The position numbers and the translations under genes are program-made. From Zoogloea sp041908905 (GTDB lineage: Bacteria; Pseudomonadota; Gammaproteobacteria; Burkholderiales; Rhodocyclaceae), in NCBI RefSeq assembly GCF_041908905.1, contig NZ_JAYREK010000013.1, positions 1-64,000 on the forward strand: a DNA stretch of 64,000 bases. Reading direction: 5' to 3'. Of the stretch, positions 33,997 to 41,779 are shown in pieces; position 1 is the stretch's first letter, and the number at the start of each line of letters is the position of its first letter. The notes under the pieces were generated by a model. The model had not been told where the DNA came from. It worked only from the letters and a program-made list of their open reading frames with translations, and did not search any database.

Positions 33997-34844
33997 TGGC
34001 GCTCGAAACAACCGCGCTCTATCGGAAGCGGGTGCGAACCAATCGGGTCGCGCTGGTGCTTTCGGTCCTCGCCATGCTGATCGGCATGAGCTTTCTCGCC
34101 TGGATTCTGGCGGTGCTCCTGTACAAAGGCTTTGGCGCGCTCAGCCTGACGCTCTTCACCGCTTCGACGCCCGCACCCGGATCCGATGGCGGTCTGGCAA
34201 ACGCGATCCTCGGCAGCGCCGCCATGGTCGGCGTGGCCACCTTCATCGCGACGCCGATCGGGATCCTTGCCGGCATCTACCTCTCCGAGTACGGGCGTCG
34301 TGGCTGGCTCGCGCCGGCTACCCGCTTCATCAACGACATCCTGCTGTCGGCCCCTTCGATCGTGATCGGCGTCTTCATCTATGCGATCTACGTGGCCCAG
34401 GTGCAGCACTTCTCGGGCTGGGCGGGGTCGTTGGCGCTCGCGCTGATCGCCATTCCGGTCGTCGTCCGCACCACCGAGAACATGCTCAATCTCGTTCCGG
34501 CCAGCCTGCGTGAAGCCGCCTCCGCCCTGGGAGCGCCCCGCTGGAAGGTGCTGCTGAGCGTGGTGCTGCGGGCAGCCAAGGCGGGCGTGCTGACGGGCAT
34601 CCTGCTGGCGGTGGCGCGGGTCAGCGGCGAAACAGCGCCCTTGCTCTTCACTGCCCTCAACAACCAGTTCATGAGCACGGACCTCAACGGCCCGATGGCC
34701 AACCTGCCGGTGGTGATCTTCCAGTTTGCCATGAGCCCCTACGAAAACTGGAACTCGCTTGCCTGGGGGGGCGCGATCATCATCACCTTTGGTGTGCTCT
34801 GCCTGAACATTGCCGTTCGCACCCTGTTCCGTAAGAAGATTTAA
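33996..34844 (+). CDS. pstA: Phosphate ABC transporter permease PstA
   Basis: PstA pairs with PstC to form the transmembrane channel. The 282-residue protein has six predicted helices, starting with the helix VALVLSVLAMLIGMSFLAWI. The conserved segments are GTFIATPIGILAGIYLSEYG-like (here ATFIATPIGILAGIYLSEYG), ILLSAPSIVIGVFIYAIYV and the coupling loop EAASALGAPRWKVLLSVVLR. RVSGETAPLLFTALNNQFM is also typical. It starts in the TGATG overlap with pstC, and pstB follows eight bases after its stop. Confidence 0.97.
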   Translation: MALETTALYRKRVRTNRVALVLSVLAMLIGMSFLAWILAVLLYKGFGALSLTLFTASTPAPGSDGGLANAILGSAAMVGVATFIATPIGILAGIYLSEYGRRGWLAPATRFINDILLSAPSIVIGVFIYAIYVAQVQHFSGWAGSLALALIAIPVVVRTTENMLNLVPASLREAASALGAPRWKVLLSVVLRAAKAGVLTGILLAVARVSGETAPLLFTALNNQFMSTDLNGPMANLPVVIFQFAMSPYENWNSLAWGGAIIITFGVLCLNIAVRTLFRKKI

Positions 34845-34852
34845 GGAAATCC

Positions 34853-35692
34853 ATGATGCAATCCTCTACTGTCACAACGCGCGACATGTCGTTCTCGCAA
34901 CTACGCAGCGAGCCGGGCGCTGTTGCCGCGCAGGGTGCAGAGCCGAAGATCAAGATCCGCAATCTCGACTTCTTCTACGGTTCATTCCAGGGCCTCAAGC
35001 ACATCAACCTCGACATCCACGAAGGGATGGTGACGGCTTTCATCGGGCCGTCCGGGTGCGGCAAGTCCACGCTGCTGCGCACCTTGAACCGGATGTACGA
35101 CCTGTACCCCGGCCAGCGCGCTACGGGAGAGATCCTGCTCAACGGCCGCAACGTCCTCGATGAAGGCCAGGACGTCAACGCCCTCCGGGCCAAGGTCGGC
35201 ATGGTGTTTCAGAAGCCTACCCCGTTCCCGATGTCGATCTACGAGAACATCGCCTTCGGTGTGCGCCTCTACGAGAGCCTGTCCCGCGCAGACATGGACA
35301 ACCGGGTCGAGTGGGCGCTCCGCAAGGCCGCCCTGTGGGACGAGGTCAAAGGCAAGCTCAACCAGAGCGGCCTGTCCCTGTCGGGCGGCCAGCAGCAGCG
35401 TCTCTGCATCGCGCGTGGCGTCGCCGTGAAGCCCGAGGTTCTGCTCCTCGACGAACCGACATCGGCCCTCGATCCAATCTCCACGGCCAAGGTCGAGGAG
35501 CTTGTACACGAGCTGAAGAGCGAATACACCATCGCCATCGTGACCCACAACATGCAGCAGGCGGCGCGTGTGTCCGACTACACCGCCTACATGTACCTCG
35601 GCGAACTCGTCGAGTTCGGTCTGACCGATGAAATCTTCATCAAGCCGAAGCGCAAGGAGACTGAGGACTACATTACCGGGCGATTTGGTTGA
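34853..35692 (+). CDS. pstB: Phosphate ABC transporter ATPase PstB
   Basis: PstB hydrolyses ATP to drive phosphate import. The 279-residue protein has Walker A in FIGPSGCGKSTLLRTLNRM, the ABC signature LSGGQQQRLCIARG and Walker B VLLLDEPTSALDP, followed by the switch His in VTHNMQQAARVSD. The core starts near residue 33 (IKIRNLDFFYGSFQ), so there is an N-terminal extension of about 30 residues of unknown purpose. ATG 34853 and ATG 34856 are adjacent alternatives. A terminator follows. phoU, often the next gene, is absent here. Confidence 0.98.
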   Translation: MMQSSTVTTRDMSFSQLRSEPGAVAAQGAEPKIKIRNLDFFYGSFQGLKHINLDIHEGMVTAFIGPSGCGKSTLLRTLNRMYDLYPGQRATGEILLNGRNVLDEGQDVNALRAKVGMVFQKPTPFPMSIYENIAFGVRLYESLSRADMDNRVEWALRKAALWDEVKGKLNQSGLSLSGGQQQRLCIARGVAVKPEVLLLDEPTSALDPISTAKVEELVHELKSEYTIAIVTHNMQQAARVSDYTAYMYLGELVEFGLTDEIFIKPKRKETEDYITGRFG

Positions 35693-35717
35693 TTCGATAC
35701 GTTTGAGGCACATGAAG

Positions 35718-35746
35718 GGGTTGGCACATGCCAACCCTTTTTTTTT
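35718..35746 (+). terminator. Strong intrinsic terminator of pstSCAB
   Basis: GGGTTGGCA (35718-35726) pairs with TGCCAACCC (35729-35737) and is followed by nine T residues. Confidence 0.93.
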
Positions 35747-35799
35747 GACCTGCTGTGTCCGCATGGCTAAAATGGAAAAATTTGCCTGTGGTGCTGAGC

Positions 35800-36555
35800 G
35801 TGAGGAAAAAGCTGGTCGTCGGCAACTGGAAGATGAACGGAGATCGGGCGCGCAACCTTGCGCTGATCGATGGATTGAAAGGGCGCATTCCCGCCGGGGT
35901 CGAGGTTGCGGTGTGTCCGCCATCCCCCTATCTCGCGCAGGTGCAGGCGCTGGGTGAGCCCCTTGGGCTGGCGGTCGGTGCGCAGGATCTGAGCCCCCGG
36001 AAGGAGGGTGCCTTCACGGGCGATGTCGCGGCTGCGATGTTGCTCGACGTTGGTTGTGAGTGGGTGTTGGTCGGTCACTCCGAGCGCAGAACCCTGCACG
36101 GCGAAGGCAATGGACTGGTCGCCGAGAAGGTCGCCGTTGCCCTCGAGGCGGGCCTGAAGCCCATTCTCTGCGTGGGGGAGACCCTGGCGGAGCGCGATGG
36201 CGGTCAGGCGGAAGAGGTCGTGCGGTCCCAGGTGATGTCGGTGGTGTCGTTGCTTGGCGCGGATGCCATGGCCCGCGTGGTCGTTGCCTACGAGCCGGTC
36301 TGGGCGATTGGGACCGGGCGCACCGCGACGCCGGAGCAGGCCGAGCTCATGCATGCATGCATCCGCGAATGTCTGGAGCTTGCAGGCGTGGCGGTCGCTG
36401 GCGTCCGCATTTTGTATGGTGGTAGCGTCACCGCGGCCAATGCCGCAGCGCTTTTTGCTCAGCCGAACATTGACGGGGCCCTGGTGGGCGGCGCTTCACT
36501 TGTTGCTGATGGTTTTTCCTCGATTTGTGCGGCAGCTGCAGCTGCTGCATCCTGA
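35800..36555 (+). CDS. tpiA: Triosephosphate isomerase
   Basis: TpiA interconverts dihydroxyacetone phosphate and glyceraldehyde-3-phosphate in glycolysis and gluconeogenesis. Starting at GTG 35800 gives 251 residues beginning RKKLVVGNWKMNG after the initiator, matching the family. The frame opens at GTG 35755, which would add 15 poorly fitting residues. The catalytic residues are visible: Asn/Lys in GNWKMNG, His in WVLVGHSERR, Glu in VVAYEPVWAIGTGRTATPEQ, and the phosphate loop RILYGGSVTAAN. secG follows after 21 bases, and the tpiA-secG order is common. Confidence 0.97.
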   Translation: MRKKLVVGNWKMNGDRARNLALIDGLKGRIPAGVEVAVCPPSPYLAQVQALGEPLGLAVGAQDLSPRKEGAFTGDVAAAMLLDVGCEWVLVGHSERRTLHGEGNGLVAEKVAVALEAGLKPILCVGETLAERDGGQAEEVVRSQVMSVVSLLGADAMARVVVAYEPVWAIGTGRTATPEQAELMHACIRECLELAGVAVAGVRILYGGSVTAANAAALFAQPNIDGALVGGASLVADGFSSICAAAAAAAS

Positions 36556-36576
36556 GTCTGATTTGCGGAGGTTTGT

Positions 36577-36942
36577 ATGGGTGGTCTGGTTTTTTCGGTT
36601 GTCCTGACGGTGCATGTGCTGGCGGGTCTCGGCGTCATTGGTCTCGTTCTCATGCAGCACGGCAAGGGTGCGGACATGGGGGCGGCCTTCGGTAGTGGCG
36701 CGTCCGGCAGTCTGTTTGGTTCGTCCGGTTCGGCCAACTTTCTCAGCCGCACGACCGCGGCGCTCGCGGCGGTATTCTTCGTCACCAGTCTCGGTCTGAG
36801 CTATCTGGCGGGTGCCAAGACGCCGTCCGCATCTAGCGTGATGGGGGCTGGCGCGCCGGTTCAGGCGCCCGTTTCCGGTGCCGCGCCGACGCCCGTGGCT
36901 CCCGCTGCGGATGGCTCCAAGGCAAAGGATATCCCCCGATAA
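36577..36942 (+). CDS. secG: Preprotein translocase subunit SecG
   Basis: SecG is the small accessory subunit of the SecYEG channel. The 121-residue protein has two helices: FSVVLTVHVLAGLGVIGLVL and TTAALAAVFFVTSLGLSYLA. Between them is the conserved cytoplasmic loop MQHGKGADMGAAFGSGASG. The Ala/Pro-rich C-terminal tail is poorly conserved, as usual. It is co-linear with tpiA and is followed by tRNA-Leu and nuoA, an order shared with other betaproteobacteria. Confidence 0.96.
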   Translation: MGGLVFSVVLTVHVLAGLGVIGLVLMQHGKGADMGAAFGSGASGSLFGSSGSANFLSRTTAALAAVFFVTSLGLSYLAGAKTPSASSVMGAGAPVQAPVSGAAPTPVAPAADGSKAKDIPR

Positions 36943-36955
36943 AACCATGTAATGC

Positions 36956-36984
36956 TTGGCGCTTGGGGGGGCTTGTCTTATAAT
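36956..36984 (+). promoter_or_regulatory. Promoter of tRNA-Leu
   Basis: TTGGCG (36956-36961) and a perfect TATAAT (36979-36984) are separated by 17 bases. The predicted start is about 13 bases before the mature tRNA. Confidence 0.75.
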
Positions 36985-37004
36985 GCGCAGCGTCAAGCAA
37001 ACAA

Positions 37005-37089
37005 GCCGACGTGGTGAAATTGGTAGACACGCTATCTTGAGGGGGTAGTGGCGAAAGCCGTATGAGTTCGAGTCTCATCGTCGGCACCA
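37005..37089 (+). tRNA. tRNA-Leu (GAG anticodon)
   Basis: An 85-base class II tRNA with encoded CCA. The acceptor stem GCCGACG (37005-37011) pairs with CGTCGGC before ACCA. The anticodon stem CTATC/GGTAG encloses the loop TTGAGGG, giving anticodon GAG. A long variable arm (TGGCGAAAGCC region) and the T-arm ATGAG-TTCGAGT-CTCAT complete the cloverleaf. The long variable arm and anticodon identify leucine. Confidence 0.95.
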
Positions 37090-37104
37090 TAAAATAAGCG
37101 AGCT

Positions 37105-37124
37105 GCCCGCATTAGCGGGCTTTT
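37105..37124 (+). terminator. Terminator after tRNA-Leu
   Basis: GCCCGC (37105-37110) pairs with GCGGGC (37115-37120), with loop ATTA, followed by TTTT. It separates the tRNA unit from the nuo operon. Confidence 0.8.
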
Positions 37125-37171
37125 GCTTGCAGGCAGCACACGCGATTGCTGTTGGTTACGGGAGTTAAGCC

Positions 37172-37546
37172 ATGTTGGAATCTTATTTTCCAGTCCTTGT
37201 TTTCATCCTGTTTGCGGCTGCTTTTGGTTTTATTCCCATTGTCGCGGGTTGGGTGATCGGCCCCAGCAAGCCCGATGCAGAGAAGCTTTCACCGTTCGAG
37301 TGTGGCTTCGAGCCTTTTGAGGATGCGCGGATCAAGTTTGACGTTCGCTATTACCTCCTGGCAATTCTTTTCATTCTTTTCGATCTCGAAATTGCCTTCC
37401 TCTTTCCGTGGGCGACGATCCTGCAGGAAATTGCTGCCAACGAGTCCATTCGGCTCTTTGGTTTCTTCGAGATGATCGTCTTTCTCGGTATTCTTCTTCT
37501 CGGCTACATCTACGTATGGAAACGAGGCGCTCTCGACTGGGAGTGA
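37172..37546 (+). CDS. nuoA: NADH-quinone oxidoreductase subunit A
   Basis: NuoA is a small membrane subunit of complex I at the joint of the peripheral and membrane arms. The 124-residue protein has three helices, and the first is FPVLVFILFAAAFGFIPIVA. Between helices 1 and 2 is the conserved loop KLSPFECGFEPFEDARIKFD with the family Cys. The second helix contains FILFDLEIAFLFPWA with its conserved acidic residues. GGGAGT precedes the ATG. It is the first gene of the 14-gene nuo operon. Confidence 0.98.
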   Translation: MLESYFPVLVFILFAAAFGFIPIVAGWVIGPSKPDAEKLSPFECGFEPFEDARIKFDVRYYLLAILFILFDLEIAFLFPWATILQEIAANESIRLFGFFEMIVFLGILLLGYIYVWKRGALDWE

Positions 37547-37592
37547 GCTGGTTTCGGCCTGTGGCGGGTAAATTGTTGGCTAAAGGGTGTCT

Positions 37593-38069
37593 ATGAGCAT
37601 CGAGGGTGTTTTCAAGGAGGGGTTTGTCACCACCTCTCTTGATACGGTAATCAACTGGACGCGTACCGGTTCGCTCTGGCCGATGACTTTCGGTCTTGCC
37701 TGTTGTGCCGTTGAGATGATCCATGCGGGTTGTTCGCGGTATGACCTCGACCGATTCGGGATCGTGTTTCGGCCGAGTCCCCGGCAGTCGGATCTGATGA
37801 TCGTTGCTGGCACGCTCTGCAACAAGATGGCCCCGGCGTTGCGTAAGGTTTATGACCAGATGTCGGAGCCTCGCTGGGTGATCTCGATGGGCTCGTGTGC
37901 GAATGGTGGTGGTTATTACCACTATTCGTACTCCGTGGTGCGGGGCTGTGATCGCATTGTCCCGGTGGATGTTTATGTGCCTGGCTGCCCGCCGACGGCG
38001 GAGGCTCTGCTCTACGGGATCGTCCAGCTGCAGAACAAAATCAAGCGCTCCTACACGATCGCTCGCTGA
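37593..38069 (+). CDS. nuoB: NADH-quinone oxidoreductase subunit B
   Basis: NuoB carries the terminal [4Fe-4S] cluster N2 that donates electrons to quinone. The ATG at 37593 gives a normal 158 residues; an in-frame GTG lies two codons earlier. The cluster ligands are the tandem Cys pair in TFGLACCAVEMIHAG, one Cys in ISMGSCANGGGYYHYSYSVV and one in VYVPGCPPTAEALLYG. Confidence 0.98.
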   Translation: MSIEGVFKEGFVTTSLDTVINWTRTGSLWPMTFGLACCAVEMIHAGCSRYDLDRFGIVFRPSPRQSDLMIVAGTLCNKMAPALRKVYDQMSEPRWVISMGSCANGGGYYHYSYSVVRGCDRIVPVDVYVPGCPPTAEALLYGIVQLQNKIKRSYTIAR

Positions 38070-38078
38070 TGGCCAATT

Positions 38079-38684
38079 ATGATGACTGAAAAACTTGAAG
38101 GTCTTGCTCAGCTGCTGACTGACAAGATGGGCGAGCGGATTCAGCAGGTCGCTGCGGCCTGTGGTGAATTGACCATCGTTGTTCGCGCGGAAGATTACCT
38201 GTCGGTTGCGCGGGATCTTCGTGACGATTCCTCACTGCGTTTCGAGCAGCTCGTCGATTTGACCGGTCTAGACTATTCCACCTATGCCGGTGAGCGCCCC
38301 GAGCGTCGTTTTGCCGTGTCCGCGCACCTCCTTTCCGTCAGTAAGAACCTGCGCCTGCGCCTGCGTACTTTTGCGGCCGACGACAGCTTCCCCGTTCTCC
38401 CCTCGCTTTGCGAAATCTGGCCGGGCGTGAATTGGTTCGAGCGTGAGGCGTTCGATCTTTACGGGATCATGTTCGAGGGACATCCCGACCTTCGTCGCAT
38501 CCTCACCGATTACGGTTTTGTCGGATATCCGTTCCGCAAGGATTTTCCGATTTCGGGTTACGTCGAAATGCGTTACGACCAGGAGCTCGGCCGAGTGATT
38601 TATCAGCCGGTCACCATCGAGCCGCGTGAAAATACGCCGCGGATCGTTCGTGACGAAAATTATGGGAATGTCGGTCATGGCTGA
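38079..38684 (+). CDS. nuoC: NADH-quinone oxidoreductase subunit C
   Basis: NuoC (30-kDa homologue) is a peripheral-arm subunit without cofactors. The 201-residue protein shows the conserved block WPGVNWFEREAFDLYGIMFE, then GHPDLRRILTDYGFVGYPFR and KDFPISGYVEMRYD. It is a separate gene here, not fused to nuoD as in enterobacteria. ATG 38079 and ATG 38082 are adjacent options. Its last codons overlap the nuoD start by eight bases. Confidence 0.97.
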   Translation: MMTEKLEGLAQLLTDKMGERIQQVAAACGELTIVVRAEDYLSVARDLRDDSSLRFEQLVDLTGLDYSTYAGERPERRFAVSAHLLSVSKNLRLRLRTFAADDSFPVLPSLCEIWPGVNWFEREAFDLYGIMFEGHPDLRRILTDYGFVGYPFRKDFPISGYVEMRYDQELGRVIYQPVTIEPRENTPRIVRDENYGNVGHG

Positions 38685-39930
38685 AATCCGTAACTACACC
38701 ATCAACTTTGGTCCTCAGCACCCGTCCGCGCACGGTGTGTTGCGTCTTGTGCTCGAGTTGGACGGCGAAGTCGTTGAGCGGGCTGATCCGCACATCGGCC
38801 TGCTGCATCGTGGTACGGAAAAGCTCGCCGAGACGCGTACCTGGATCCAGTCGGTTCCGTATATGGATCGTCTGGATTACGTCTCGATGATGTGCAACGA
38901 GCACGCCTATTGCATGGCAATTGAGCGGCTGCTTGGTCTGGAAGTTCCCATTCGCGCTCAATACATCCGGGTTCTCTACGACGAGATCACCCGGGTGCTG
39001 AATCACCTGCTTGCTGTCGGTACCCATGCGCTCGATATCGGCGCGATGACGATGGTGCTTTACACCTTCCGCGAGCGGGAGGATCTGATGGATGCGTACG
39101 AAGCCGTCTCCGGTGCCCGGATGCACGCTGCTTATTACCGTCCTGGCGGTGTTTATCGTGATCTGCCGGATCGCATGCCGCAGTACGAAGTCTCCAAGTG
39201 GAAGAACGCCAAGACCGTTGCCGAATTGAACGAGAACCGCCAGGGTTCGCTGCTCGATTTTCTTGAAGACTTCACCAATCGTTTCCCGAAATACGTTGAC
39301 GATTACGAAACCCTTCTCACCGATAACCGTATCTGGAAGCAGCGCACGGTCGGTATTGGCGTGGTTACGCCCGAGAAGGCGCTGGCACTCGGTTTCTCCG
39401 GTGTGATGCTGCGCGGTTCCGGCATCGAGTGGGACATCCGCAAGAAGCAGCCCTACGAGGTGTACGACCAGCTCGATTTCGACATTCCGGTCGGGGTTGA
39501 GGGCGATTGCTACGATCGCTATCTGTGCCGGATCGAGGAAATGCGCCAGTCCAACCGGATCATCAAGCAGTGCATCGACTGGCTGCGCAAAAATCCCGGC
39601 CCCGTCATCTCCAGCAATCACAAGGTGGCGCCGCCGTCACGGGAGCGGATGAAGGGCAATATGGAAGAGCTCATCCACCACTTCAAGCTCTTCACCGAAG
39701 GTATGCACGTTCCGCCGGGCGAGGTTTATGCTCCGATCGAGCATCCGAAGGGTGAGTTTGGCGTTTACGCCGTGTCCGATGGCGCCAACAAGCCGTACCG
39801 GATCAAGCTGCGTTCGCCGGGCTTCGCGCATCTCTCGGCCATGGACGAGATGTCCCGCGGTCACATGATTGCTGACGTGGTCGCGATCATCGGTACGATG
39901 GACATCGTGTTTGGAGACGTGGATCGCTGA
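38677..39930 (+). CDS. nuoD: NADH-quinone oxidoreductase subunit D
   Basis: NuoD (49-kDa homologue) lines the quinone-binding cavity with NuoB. Starting at ATG 38677 gives 417 residues, the family norm, with the start MAEIRNYTINFGPQHPSAHG. In-frame ATGs at 38662 and 38668 are less likely. Hallmarks are GPQHPSAHGVLRLVLELDGE with the quinone-site His, HIGLLHRGTEKLAE, and the C-terminal DIVFGDVDR. The start lies inside the end of nuoC. Confidence 0.98.
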   Translation: MAEIRNYTINFGPQHPSAHGVLRLVLELDGEVVERADPHIGLLHRGTEKLAETRTWIQSVPYMDRLDYVSMMCNEHAYCMAIERLLGLEVPIRAQYIRVLYDEITRVLNHLLAVGTHALDIGAMTMVLYTFREREDLMDAYEAVSGARMHAAYYRPGGVYRDLPDRMPQYEVSKWKNAKTVAELNENRQGSLLDFLEDFTNRFPKYVDDYETLLTDNRIWKQRTVGIGVVTPEKALALGFSGVMLRGSGIEWDIRKKQPYEVYDQLDFDIPVGVEGDCYDRYLCRIEEMRQSNRIIKQCIDWLRKNPGPVISSNHKVAPPSRERMKGNMEELIHHFKLFTEGMHVPPGEVYAPIEHPKGEFGVYAVSDGANKPYRIKLRSPGFAHLSAMDEMSRGHMIADVVAIIGTMDIVFGDVDR

Positions 39931-39988
39931 CAAGCCGTTGTCTTGCAGCCTTTTTCTCCGTATCGACATCCTGCTCTGTGGATAAATA

Positions 39989-40465
39989 ATGCTTAGCCCT
40001 GAATCCCTGAAGAAAATTGATCAAGAGATAGCGAAGTATCCGGCTGACCAGAAGCAGTCGGCTTCGATGTCTGCCCTCAGAATCGCGCAGCAGGAAAAGG
40101 GCTGGCTTTCAAACGAGGTCATCGAGTTCGTCGCGAAGTACCTTGGCATGCCTCCGATTGCCGTTTATGAGGTCGCCAGCTTCTACAACATGTACGACCT
40201 TGCTCCGGTAGGGGCTCGCAAGATCACGGTCTGTACAAATCTTCCTTGCGCCCTGTCCGGCGGTGTTCACGCAGCGGAATACATCAAGAAGAAGCTTGGC
40301 ATCGACTTCAACGAGACGACCGCGGACGGAAAATTTACGTTGAAGGAAGGGGAGTGCATGGGTGCGTGCGGCGATGCTCCGGTGCTGCTGGTGAATAATC
40401 ACCAGATGTGCAGCTGGATGACCGAAGAAAAAATCGATCAACTCCTGGCTGATCTTCAAAAATGA
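39989..40465 (+). CDS. nuoE: NADH-quinone oxidoreductase subunit E
   Basis: NuoE (24-kDa homologue) holds [2Fe-2S] cluster N1a next to the NADH site. The 158-residue thioredoxin-like protein has the four ligands as C-x4-C in VCTNLPCALSGG and C-x3-C in GECMGACGDAPVLLVN. The N-terminal helical part begins MLSPESLKKIDQEIAKYP. Its stop overlaps the nuoF start by four bases (ATGA). Confidence 0.98.
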   Translation: MLSPESLKKIDQEIAKYPADQKQSASMSALRIAQQEKGWLSNEVIEFVAKYLGMPPIAVYEVASFYNMYDLAPVGARKITVCTNLPCALSGGVHAAEYIKKKLGIDFNETTADGKFTLKEGECMGACGDAPVLLVNNHQMCSWMTEEKIDQLLADLQK

Positions 40466-41772
40466 GTTCTCAAGGGATTATCCTCGCTGGCCTGGACGGT
40501 GACCGTACCTGGCGCCTCGCCGACTACGTTAAGCGTGGCGGCTATGAGGCATTGAAAAAGATCATCGCGCAGAAGATGTCGGCGGATGAGATCATCGGTG
40601 AAGTCAAGAAGTCCGGTCTGCGTGGTCGTGGCGGCGCTGGCTTTCCCACTGGACTGAAGTGGAGCTTCATGCCGCGGGCGTTTCCCGGTGCGAAGTACCT
40701 CGCCTGTAATTCGGATGAAGGCGAGCCCGGTACCTTCAAGGACCGCGACATTCTCCGCTACAACCCCCATACCGTCATCGAAGGGATGATCATCGCAGGT
40801 TACGCGATGGGTTGTGAGCGCGGCTACAACTACATCCACGGCGAGATCTTCGAGATCTACGAGCGATTCGAAGAGGCCCTCGCCGAGGCGCGGGAAGCCG
40901 GCCTGCTGGGGCGCAACATCCTCGGCTCCGATTTCAGCTTCGATCTGTTTGCCCATCACGGTTACGGCGCCTATATCTGTGGCGAGGAAACCGCGCTGCT
41001 CGAGTCCATTGAGGGCAAGAAGGGGCAACCGCGCTTCAAGCCGCCTTTTCCGGCCAGTTTCGGTTTGTACGGCAAGCCGACCACCATCAACAATACCGAG
41101 ACCTTCGCCTCGATTCCCTACATCATTCGCGAGGGTGGTGACGCCTTCCTTGCGCTGGGCAAGCCGAACAACGGTGGTACCAAGCTGTTCTCGGTTTCCG
41201 GCCATGTGAACAAGCCGGGCAACTATGAGGTTCCGCTGGGCACCCCGTTCCCGGCGCTGCTAGAGATGGCGGGCGGCATGCGTGGTGGTCGCAAGTTGAA
41301 GGCGGTAATTCCTGGCGGTTCTTCTGCGCCTGTCCTTCCTGGTTCGGTCATGATGGATTGCACCATGGACTACGACTCGATCTCCAAGGCGGGATCGATG
41401 CTTGGCTCCGGGGCGGTCATCGTGATGGACGAGAGCACCTGCATGGTGAAAGCCCTGGAGCGTCTGTCCTACTTCTACTTTGAAGAGTCCTGTGGTCAGT
41501 GCACCCCCTGTCGCGAGGGCACTGGCTGGTTGTACCGGGTGGTGCATCGCATCGAGAACGGCTTGGGGCGCCCCGACGACCTCGACCTGCTCAATAGCGT
41601 GACCGCCAATATCATGGGGCGCACCATTTGTGCCCTGGGGGATGCGGCGTCGATGCCGGTTCAAAGCTTCGTCAAGCATTTCGGTGACGAGTTCGCATTC
41701 CATATCGAACACAAGAAGTGCCTCGTGCCGCCTCAGGTGCAGTACGAAGGCAGCAAGATTTACGTAGCGTAG
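40462..41772 (+). CDS. nuoF: NADH-quinone oxidoreductase subunit F
   Basis: NuoF (51-kDa homologue) binds NADH and FMN and carries [4Fe-4S] cluster N3. The 436-residue protein has the NADH/FMN loops GLRGRGGAGFPTGLKWSFMP and YLACNSDEGEPGTFKDRDIL, plus AYICGEETALLESIEG. The N3 ligands are in EESCGQCTPCREGTGWLYRV plus a Cys near GRTICALGDA. It starts in the ATGA overlap with nuoE, and nuoG follows after seven bases. Confidence 0.98.
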   Translation: MSSQGIILAGLDGDRTWRLADYVKRGGYEALKKIIAQKMSADEIIGEVKKSGLRGRGGAGFPTGLKWSFMPRAFPGAKYLACNSDEGEPGTFKDRDILRYNPHTVIEGMIIAGYAMGCERGYNYIHGEIFEIYERFEEALAEAREAGLLGRNILGSDFSFDLFAHHGYGAYICGEETALLESIEGKKGQPRFKPPFPASFGLYGKPTTINNTETFASIPYIIREGGDAFLALGKPNNGGTKLFSVSGHVNKPGNYEVPLGTPFPALLEMAGGMRGGRKLKAVIPGGSSAPVLPGSVMMDCTMDYDSISKAGSMLGSGAVIVMDESTCMVKALERLSYFYFEESCGQCTPCREGTGWLYRVVHRIENGLGRPDDLDLLNSVTANIMGRTICALGDAASMPVQSFVKHFGDEFAFHIEHKKCLVPPQVQYEGSKIYVA

Positions 41773-41779
41773 GCTCGAC